Source of the DNA: Sialis fuliginosa
Taxonomy: Eukaryota; Arthropoda; Insecta; Megaloptera; Sialidae
Assembly: GCA_961205875.1 (NCBI GenBank)
Contig: OY540812.1
Span: 28,777,098 to 28,841,097 of the forward strand
DNA: 64,000 bases
Reading direction: 5' to 3'
Below, piece by piece: positions 56,276 to 64,000 of this stretch; positions within the stretch are counted from its first letter, which is position 1, and every line of letters starts with the position of its first letter. The translations under genes and the position numbers were made by a program. The notes under the pieces were generated by a model. It had not been told where the DNA came from. It searched no databases and saw only the letters and a program-made list of their open reading frames with translations.

Positions 56276-56467
56276 GTTACACAGGTTGCCTCAGTAGCTT
56301 TTGAGCAATCAGCTTGAGCACTTCAGATGACGTATTTTCCCCTTCTCGCGCCTAGTTACAAGACTATATTTGTTATGATTGGACACACCATTCCCCCTCT
56401 CCACATTCGGATACCCCAGATGACGTATTTCACTCTCTTGCGCCAAGCTACTGTGGCTACCTTGTAA
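56276..56467. mobile_element. 192-bp MITE-like inverted repeat
   Basis: The left TTACACAGGTTGCCTCAGTA, then GCTT, faces the right complement TTACAAGGTAGCCACAGTAG, then CTT. Inside, AGATGACGTATTT occurs twice as a direct repeat (56325 and 56416), each followed by CTCGCGCC or CTTGCGCC. Edges and duplication uncertain. Confidence 0.6.
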
Positions 56468-57004
56468 TTAACATATATACCTTGGTACCTACCTATCATT
56501 GAAAGCTGATGATAAGTGCTATTAAAAATCCAATGAAAATTATAAATTTTAATTTTTTAATTATAAAGAATCGATGATTGAACTTAAGCTCTTAAAACCT
56601 CATTATAACCAAAAAAAATTGAAAATTTTCAATTATGTTCGATGATTGTTATTTTTTGTAAAAATTACCTAAATTTTTTCTCATAATAATAATATGTTAT
56701 TTCATTTACTAATTACCAATGTTTGCTTTAATTTATGCAACTGAAAATAATTTTGATCGAAACAACTATCCGTACTTAAAGAATCATTTTTTTTAAATGC
56801 CACCATGTTGATATTAGTTGGTGGCGACGCTAATGACACTTCCTAATGAGTATCTTATTAAAAAAGTATTACATATACTTGGATAATACCAATCCATACA
56901 TAAAACTGTTACCAAAACTTGATGGCGGCCATATTTTATTGAATACCATTTCCTTGAATATATTCCAGAGGCGTCAGTTGAAAATTTATAATATGCTTAA
57001 ATTA
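56468..57004. other. AT-rich sequence without a recognisable gene
   Basis: Frame 56846-57076 overlaps the next repeat. GATGGCGGCCATATTTTATT near 56920 is a dispersed-repeat style word. Confidence 0.4.
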
Positions 57005-57230
57005 CAATTGAATTTTATAATCAGTAAGTGTCTATTACTGAAGAGAAAAAAACATAAACAAAATAAAAGGCTATAATTAAAAAAAGAGACTATATTTGTT
57101 GACTTTTATAATTAAATCAATTTAATAAAGAGGCACTTGTTTTATTAGTAGCATGAGTTCATGAGAATTACAAAAAAGAAGGCATCACTCCCAAAAAACT
57201 GTATACCTTGCTCTTAAAACGTCAATGGTT
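57005..57230. mobile_element. Right-half copy of the CTGGCACCAGTCTT family
   Basis: CATAAACAAAATAAAAGG, TTTGTTTTATTAGTAACATG (one change) and AGTTCATGAGAATTACAAAA, then AAAGAAG, follow 50110-50260 closely. The terminus itself is decayed. Confidence 0.6.
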
Positions 57231-57846
57231 ACTTGAAAATTTTTCACAATCGGCAGTTATATTCATTTGTATCCGATCAAAAACTGTGGAGAGAAGTTCT
57301 GAAATAAATAAAGCCCAAGCATGAAACAAACAATATTACGTGTGGTAAACAAGAAAGCACGTCTGGTGTCGCCGTGAAAATTCCATTTTCCCTACCCACT
57401 GGCTATGTTTCACATGAAAACATAGTGATAAATCAATTTGAAAGTTTTTCACACGTCGAGATAAAAGTTAAAGACGTGGGAGACCGTTGGCAACACTGCG
57501 CTGCTGAATATATTACACAGTTGGTGCGATTGTTTCGATTCTCTGTTATCTTCAGAGTACTTGTTTTGATTTCATCGCGTATTATATTCGCGCTTGTTTT
57601 GTTTCATTCTAATAGATTTGTTTTGCGTATATACAGCCTGAGTATAAATTCCGTGTACATTTAAAATAATACGATGAATCCAGATTAAAAGAAAGGTCAT
57701 GAAACTGCTATATATGTGATTCGGTTTAATACAGACCTCTTTATTAAATTAATTAAATAATTACATACCTACCTATTTTTCTATAAAATAAAAAATGAAT
57801 ATTTGTTTACACATCACAGCGCGAATGCCCAGCACACAATCACTTT
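57231..57846. other. AT-rich with a moderately GC-richer block, no gene call
   Basis: Frame 57374-57664 (96 codons) begins MKIPFSLPTGYVSHENIV and becomes hydrophobic after residue 50. I recognise no family and see no splice context; it may be chance. Confidence 0.3.
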
Positions 57847-58300
57847 TTATAGGTGTACCGGAATTGACCAGTTCTGGCAGGACTGGAATTCCGGCCTAAT
57901 TTTGCCGGAATTTTGAAATTTTATTATTAAAACCTCTATACACCAGGTAAATCGGGTCGAATATTCCACGAATATTCAGTCCGATTTGCCTATACACGAC
58001 CCAATCTGTAGTACCCCCACTCTACCTCCCGACGATTCGGCCCTGCAGATTGGGTGGTGTATAGAGGCCTTTACTCTCTACAAAGAAATTCATAAATAAT
58101 ATACGTTATTTATGTTTAAAAAATCAATCATAAATATAATTCTTATGATATAACAACATTTTATTAACAAAAATTTTAATGGAAATGATCATTTTATAAC
58201 ATAAATGCAGCTTTTTTACATTTTATTCGGTATAAGTATAGTTGTAATTATAACATTAATATTTTGACCTCAATTATTTAACTCATTTGTAAATGTAGAA
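57847..58300 (-). mobile_element. Partial copy of the hAT element at 34874-36687
   Basis: The terminus TATAGGTGTACCGGAATTGA, then GGAATTCCGGCC, is followed (after a small insertion) by AAGAAATTCATAAATAATAT, ACGTTATTT, and by TAACATTAATATTTTGACCT. These match the complement of 36280-36690. It extends about 350 bp into the element. No transposase fossil is present in this copy. Confidence 0.7.
57930..58072. mobile_element. Small TIR insertion inside the hAT copy
   Basis: The left CCTCTATACACCAGGTAAAT and the right complement GCCTCTATACACCACCCAAT bracket 140 bp. Inside, CGAATATTCCACGAATATTC and two further ACCCAATCTG-type words occur. Its position matches an uninterrupted stretch in the 34874-36687 element, so it is a later insertion. 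Confidence 0.6.
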
Positions 58301-58515
58301 TTTAAAATTAAAATCTTATTTGTAAATGTATATATGACGGTCTTTGGGCACAAAATACTCTTAAAGTAAATGGTGTAAACTATATTTTTTTTTAAATTCG
58401 AGTCTGTAGTGTCGCGCCAAGCTGAGATATTAAAATAAATAAACATTTTTTTATAATAATATATTTATTAACAGAGATACAACAACAGAGATACGAACTC
58501 TGTGCCTAATATAAG

Positions 58516-59021
58516 CAGTGTTGTCAGTATAAACTCCCTAAAAAGTACGATAGGCTTACCAAAATGGTACGGAATTTGACAAAAAGGTACGGTTTCAAAC
58601 TGTTGTGATTAAATAACTTTTTTTGTCGCTCCCAACCCCTGATACTACAAATGTTAAAATTGTTAGAAATGTATTTGAATTATTATTTTTTATTTAATTA
58701 TATTTTTTATTTTATTTTGTGTTAAAAGACATCAATTATCAAGTAATTAATGGACGCCCCTCGGAACGTCCTTTATGTTTCGTTAAAAAAATACTGAAAA
58801 GTAAATATAGACGAAAAATTAAAGCACGTTTTGTTTTTACTTTTATTTTTATTGGTTTTATTCATAATAAAAAATTATTTTTTTACGTAGTGAAGCTGAA
58901 TAAAAGCTTGTAAAAATCTTTGTGGGGCAAAAGGTACGGTCAGAGCTGAGGTACGATTTTGGTACGGTCGGGTCATGAATAGTACGAAAAACGTACTAAA
59001 AAGTACGTTCTGGTAACACTG
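58516..59021. mobile_element. hAT-type MITE rich in GTACG words
   Basis: The ends are CAGTGTTGTCAGTATAAACT and, on the complement, CAGTGTTACCAGAACGTACT. The 8-bp duplication aatataag is perfect (58508-58515 and 59022-59029). Near both ends, GGTACGG and AAAGTACG repeat about ten times. Length 506 bp. Frames 58719-58913 and 58875-59069 are incidental translations. Confidence 0.9.
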
Positions 59022-59149
59022 AATATAAGTCAAGTGACGCTCAAAAACCTGCAAAGGTTTAATCTGCACAAGACATGTTTAATATGGTTTCAAACAGATG
59101 TGCAACATTTAAGTGGCAGTGGCGCCAACACTGTTTATATTAATAATAC

Positions 59150-59340
59150 GTAGATATGAGTAAGAGTGAGATGAGTATAAGAAAATAATGGATGAATGCG
59201 TAGAAGTCAGTTTACATTGATGTTTTGTGTGAAAATTATAAGTTTCATTATTAATTTAACAATCGTTTACTTAATTTATTTAATTCACATAATTAATGAA
59301 AACAAAACAAGTTTCATTTCAACCGTGGATGAGGCATAAA
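59150..59340 (+). repeat. Dispersed repeat shared with 51060-51440
   Basis: GAGTGAGATGAGTATAAGAA, AATGGATGAATGCG, TATAAGTTTCATTATTAATT and GTTTCATTTCAACCGTGG match the complement of 51170-51430. Confidence 0.55.
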
Positions 59341-61555
59341 CCACTTTTTTACATAAATATCTTTGAATGATATAATATGTTAAGTAGTTAATTCAAAATG
59401 TTTGACACTTTTGGAATGATGAAATGTACTTCAATCAAAACTCTTGATGCATATATTTTGTCAAAAGAACCGTATATTTTAAAAAGGCTTTTTATTGTAC
59501 CATGTTTTATGAAAGATAAAACGTAGTTTTTTTCTGTTTACAAATATTAATTAAGTTATTCCAAAAGAAAGTGTACTAAATGAAGGTAGTAACATACAAC
59601 ATATATATTTAAATATAAAATTACAAGATAAACTCAAAGTAAATAGTGTCATAAAGGCAGTGGCACATCCAGTGAGCTAACAATGATAGGGAAGATGGTG
59701 AATTTTGTTGAAATAAGGTAAACTTTGTAATATTTTATAAGTAGGTATAGGTGTGCACAAAAAATAAAATATTAAAAATTAACTATTAATAACTCTTTAT
59801 ATGCATCCATATTTACATAAGGTAATTAGTGGGAAGGGGTATTTCCGTTAAATAATGGAGAAAATTTTAATATTTTATTTATTAGGTATGTATGTACCAA
59901 AAAATAAAAATATTAACAATATGTTACACGCAACTTCGTCCATGCGGAATTCGTATTTTTATCATTTTTCAGGATACACACACACAGTAACCTATATCCT
60001 TCCTCAAGATGTAAACTATCTCCTTGCTAAATTTGATCAAGATCGGTTCAGCGGCTTAGCCGTGAAAAGATAACAAACAGACAGACAATGTTAAGTTCAC
60101 ATTTACAATATTAGTATGGATGAACCATTCTTTTTTTCAAAACCCCACCCTGTATATGCATACATATGTATATAAATATGTACTTTAGAGTACATCGACT
60201 TGTGTTTACTTAAGAATGAGTTTTCACATGAAGCACAATTGGACGTGGTTTTAAAGGATGGTAAATATTATGGATTGTAGAAAAACATGTTGAAGCAATT
60301 TTATTCAGGTTCTATTGTAATATAAATATTTTGGTATGTGGGTTTTTATTAAAAATATGCAATATTTGTTAGTTTTGGTCAGTTTAGATTTCAAGTTAAT
60401 TTTCCTTTTGTAAATTTTTAACGGGCTATTTCATTCTATTACTTCTTAAGGATATTCAACCCTCATTTAGCTCTACAAAACTATGTTTCTGACAATCATA
60501 AGTAGGACTACATGCTAACACAAGATTGAACGAGAAGAGGCCGAGACAAGACCATTAAATTATTACGAGACATACTGTTTGGAATTTTGAAGATACGAGA
60601 CCAATACGATATCAATTTTATTTATAACTATCGTCGAGAGTCTTCGTTTTAAAAGACTATCAATATAATTGAAATAGTGTCCGATATCAAAAGTCTTTTT
60701 TTGGCCGAAGCCGAAACCGAATGATATTGACGTTATAGATATAATGCTATAGACGTTAGGAAAAAAATATTTATTATTAAATAATTATTTTTACAATCCT
60801 TTGGTCATTTTGTCCAACAAATATTTGGGCCATTTTTTCAGTCCGCCACCCGGAAAATGTCATTTTCACAACAACCGCTTTGATTATTACTATTAGAGGT
60901 GTACCAGAATTCCGGCCGGAATTCACGTCTAACGTCACTACTATTATATTTTAAATATAAATACATTGATTATTTATATAAAATATAGCCATTAAAACAA
61001 ATATGCAGTTCGTATATCAACACGAAGAAGTAACTTTTAATAATTATAAACTGGATTCAACTCAAAAAACTTCCCAAACGTACTATAAACGTCAAAACTA
61101 GGTCATAGTAAAAATAATCATATTTCTCTACTCTCTGCAACGAATTTAAACTTCGATTCGAGTATAAATTTACTTTTTTACCGACAGAGGTTATATTAAG
61201 ATTTGTTATCATTGTCACTCCGTCTTGAAAACTGCAGACCTATTTTTACAGTTAGTTGCAGTAATTCTACATGAAGAATGTTCCTTACAGCGAGGTACTT
61301 TAATGATTCTTATTGTGTCTAGGAAAAAATGTGGAAAATAGTATTTAAGTATAACATGTTTCATTGTTACTTGAACATTTCTTTGCAGTTGCAATTTATT
61401 TATTTAAAGAGAAGTTTTTGAAATTTATGTATGGATTAGAATTTCCCCACGGCTTCAACCGCGTGTATTTCAATGCTCGTGTGATTGGATGCTCTAAAAA
61501 CCTAAGCACTAAATTTTCACCGCTGTACATTGCGTCAAAAAAATATTATATACAC
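59341..61555. other. AT-rich region with repeat scraps, no gene
   Basis: The stretch 60030-60120 (GATCGGTTCAGCGGCTTAGC, CAAACAGACAGACA, ATTAGTATGGATG) is the complement-type end of the common insect repeat at 51590. GAGGTGTACCAGAATTCCGG, then CCGGAATTC (60896), is a solo end of the hAT family at 34874. The stretch 60535-60600 has GAGACAAGACC words like the 17742 family. Frames 59855-60073 and 61364-61621 lack motifs. Confidence 0.45.
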
Positions 61556-61788
61556 CATAGACATAGAAAATGGACTGCGCATCTGACTCGAAAACAGACC
61601 CGTGCCAAAAGAAAGAGATAGAAATTGGTTTAGGATATACTTGTCTTTATTTAAACAGGAGTGTTTATTTTATTCTTATTAGAAAACGAGATAGATATAT
61701 CCCAAACGCAACCGAATCTCTCTCACTCTTTTGGAGAAATGTTACAATATGTTAATACTGAATGCGCGGTCCATGCTCTATGTCTATG
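61556..61788. mobile_element. 233-bp TIR element with CATAGACATAG ends
   Basis: The left CATAGACATAGAAAATGGAC, then TGCGCAT, faces the right complement CATAGACATAGAGCATGGAC, then CGCGCAT. Inside, GAGATAGA words recur. Flanking 8-mers atatacac and atatatgt agree at only five positions. The overlapping frames on the plus strand are incidental. Confidence 0.72.
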
Positions 61789-61962
61789 ATATATGTACAC
61801 TGTCTACATCCATAACGGAGACACTCAAATGAAGTATATACGAAAGCAGCAAGTAAAAAATTTAGAAAAATCATCAAAATAGCCTAACTACTGTAGCATT
61901 ATCTATACATAGTATAAAAAAAGTCCTCCGCCGCGTCTGTCTCTCTGTCTGCACAATTTTCT
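61789..61962. repeat. Left part of an insect repeat, split by the next palindrome
   Basis: AAAAAAGTCCTCCGCCGCGT, then CTGTCTCTCTGTCTG, continues after the palindrome with AACTACTGAACGGATTTTAT (62741). Joined, these give the usual order of this dispersed-repeat class. Confidence 0.55.
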
Positions 61963-62735
61963 AAAGGGTCGATTACATTGAGCAAGTTTACAAACTACAA
62001 GCCAGCTTTTTTACAAGCTGCTTGTAAACTCGCTCAGTGTAATCATGTTCACTAGCTAACAAGCTGCTTGTAAACAATCTGCTACAAAAGTTAAAAGCCG
62101 GGCTACTTTACTCGCTGGCTTGTAGGCTTCTTAGCTTGTAAACTTGCTGTGTGTCATCATAGTAGCTAATGAACTAGCTGCGAGTATCTCGGTGATTCCT
62201 GGTTTCAGTGTCTACAAAATGTATTCGTAACACGTGGTTTACTCGCTAGCTAGTTGGCTACTGAGCGAGTGGAAAGTTTTGTGTGTCATCGTCACTATCT
62301 TACTATCTGACTCGCTCGCTTGTAAACAAGCTACAAGCCAGCTTGTTTAGTAGTGAGCGAGTCAGATAGTAAGATAGTGATGATGACACACAAAACTTTC
62401 CACTCGCTCAGTAGCCAACTAGCTAGCGAGTAAACCACGTGTTGTGAATACATTTTGTAGATACTGAAACCAGGAATCACCGAGATACTACTGTTAGTGA
62501 ACTAGCTACTATGATGACACACGGCTAGTTTATAAGCTAACGAGTTAAAAAGCCTACAAGCCAACTAGCTAGCAAATAAAGTAGCCCGGCTTTCAACTTT
62601 TGTAGCAGATTGTTTACAAGCAGCTTGTTATAGCTAGTAAACATGATTACACTGACTGACAAGAGTGAGGTTACAAGCAGCTTGTAAACTCGCTGGCTTG
62701 TAGCTTGTAAACTCGCTCAATGTAATCGACGCTTT
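61963..62735. mobile_element. 773-bp imperfect palindrome built of GCTTGTAAAC/GAGCGAG words
   Basis: The arms meet near 62349 with almost no loop (AAACAAGCTACAAGCCAGCT). The outer ends are AAAGGGTCGATTACATTGAG and, on the complement, AAAGCGTCGATTACATTGAG. Long stretches pair almost perfectly (CACTCGCTCAGTAGCCAACT, GATGACACACAAAACTTTCC, CTGGTTTCAGTGTCTACAAA), with indels elsewhere. Each arm is filled with short, themselves self-complementary words (ACAAGC/GCTTGT, AGCTAGCT). No duplication was resolved. It split a dispersed repeat. No coding frame. Confidence 0.85.
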
Positions 62736-62914
62736 TTAATAACTACTGAACGGATTTTATTCCATTATTCACTAATGGATAGAATGTTTTACGAGGAATA
62801 TTTAGATGTATAATTTGTGCATATTTTGTGTAAATTATTGGAATTATTGGATACTTAAATTTACGTAAATTTCACGAAGTCGGAAAAAACAATCGTCGGA
62901 AAGGTATCTTCTAG
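62736..62914. repeat. Right part of the split insect repeat
   Basis: AACTACTGAACGGATTTTAT through ACGAGGAATATTTAGATG continues the 61789-61962 repeat. After ~62830 the sequence is unassigned AT-rich DNA. Confidence 0.45.
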
Positions 62915-63595
62915 ACTTGTGTAGTTCCCGAACGAACTAGTTCAAAAGAGCGCTCCCACACGAGAACTAAAACAACTAGTTCGTATGCGCTCCGCTCTTT
63001 TAGTTCAATATTTACCGATACACTTCAAAAATACACTGTTCTAAAAATGAGATTGTACGATTTTTATGTTTAATAATTTACGTTTTCAATACTTTCTTAA
63101 CAATTTTGAATTTATTTTACTAAAGATATATTATATTGAATTTTTTTGTTCAAAAGAATGCAATATGTCTGTCAAAAGAACGTGATTTTTACATTATTTT
63201 ATGACAATCAACAAAAAGGAATATCACAGATTCTAGTGAAATTGAAATATATTGCTTAAATTAAAATACAATAAATAATGTATCATTGAAAATATTTTGA
63301 AATTTTCATATATATCGAGGGTTCAATTTAAAAAAAATAAAAGATTATTGCAAATAAATACTTTTAAAAATATCGATCTTGTCTATAAATTAATAACGGA
63401 TTAAAAATTGCATCAGTTTACATTTCTATTGTTTGATGAAAAAAATAGTACTACAAAATTACTAATTAAAACATTTAATTATACATTAGAAATCCAACAA
63501 TCCAATATATCTTAATCAATAAATTATCATCGTGTAGTCCGGAAAAAAATTCTATGAACTAAAAGAACTAGAAGAACGAACTAATTCATTAAAGA
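62915..63595. mobile_element. Possible TIR element with GAACTAGTTC-rich ends
   Basis: Left: GTAGTTCCCGAACGAACTAG, then TTC, then AAAAGAGCGCT; a second block is AACAACTAGTTCGTATGCGC. The right complement carries GAATTAGTTCGTTCTTCTAG and TTCTTTTAGTTCAT. Pairing is loose and the edges are approximate. GAACTAGTTC is itself a palindrome. Confidence 0.45.
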
Positions 63596-64000
63596 CCACT
63601 GAACTGTAGGGAGCATATTTAATGGTTTTAAAAAAATCTTCGCTTGTCGTATTTTAAGCACTGTTATTTATTACAAAAATTCCACACTTTTCCTCATTGT
63701 GTTTACTATTAAAAACCATACCTGGCTCAAAATCACCAAGGTGCAGAATTGGCTTCGCTAGCAATTTACTGTTTTAAATCTTGACTTTATTGAGAAAATA
63801 AAATTAATAAAATACTACAACTAACTTGTTTTGAGTGTACATCAAACAATACAATTTATAAATGAAGTAAATTTTAAACTATATCAATATACATGCATAG
63901 AAAGTCATTTCGGGAACACGTCCAAATGTACGATCTTCAATAACAAGTCCAAAATATTAATGAAAAATTTAAATTATTTAACACCTGTCATTACTTAATA
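63596..64000. other. AT-rich sequence without a recognisable gene
   Basis: Nothing supportable up to the window edge. Confidence 0.5.

Noticed and set aside
57374..57664. 96-codon frame with an N-terminal polar half and hydrophobic C-terminal half
   Set aside because: No recognisable domain, no splice or promoter context, composition explained by AT-rich DNA; kept only as a comment.

Overview
The window looks like gene-poor, strongly AT-rich nuclear DNA from an arthropod, most likely an insect. The reasons are the dense non-autonomous hAT-type elements with 8-bp target duplications, Helitron-like and Penelope-like remnants, insect-style repeats carrying CTGTCTGTC microsatellites, and a short TTAGG run. 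Species and order cannot be fixed from the sequence. A hemipteran-like genome is only a guess.

No intact host protein-coding gene is visible. The longest open frames (up to 132 codons) are low-complexity or lie inside repeats. Two protein fossils can be recognised: the C-terminal GIY-YIG endonuclease of a Penelope-like element (minus strand, 15321-15655, frameshifted), and the C-terminal dimerisation segment of a hAT transposase (plus strand, 35428-35631). The only candidate host-gene signal is a CpG-rich patch at 27926-28330, which read on the minus strand looks like a promoter and non-coding first exon ending at a GTGAGT donor.

Layout. 1-4 kb: an old inverted-repeat element whose left arm was later hit by two hAT MITEs. 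5-9 kb: degraded repeats and a 20-bp tandem array. 9.1-9.7 kb: a Helitron-like element with internal tandem units. 10.4-11.6 kb: a very young 1.1-kb foldback hAT element. 13-14.1 kb: a second foldback element, two-tiered. 15.3-15.7 kb: the Penelope-like fossil. 18-19.5 kb: an inverted-repeat element split by a Helitron-like insertion. 20.7-21.1 kb: tandem units and the TTAGG run. 25-27 kb: several small foldbacks and a mixed inverted/direct satellite. 28-28.3 kb: the candidate promoter. 28.5-30.5 kb: a tandem repeat interrupted by two elements. 33.5-36.9 kb: a Charlie-like hAT MITE, then a multi-level nest holding the hAT transposase fossil. 40-47.5 kb: several MITE families, two with 8-bp duplications. 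49.6-56.5 kb: more nested elements and a satellite-like array with a period near 278 bp. 57-64 kb: further hAT copies and a 773-bp imperfect palindrome.

The sequence is best explained by repeated waves of non-autonomous DNA-transposon insertion. Ten elements start or end in hAT-like YARNG termini; nine of them keep an 8-bp duplication that is perfect or off by one base, and the tenth (34874-36687) has a deformed one. Several nests can be ordered in time because an uninterrupted relative or opposite arm is present in the same window. No new biological system is demonstrated; the best leads are the long hairpin-forming foldbacks, as possible sources of double-stranded RNA.
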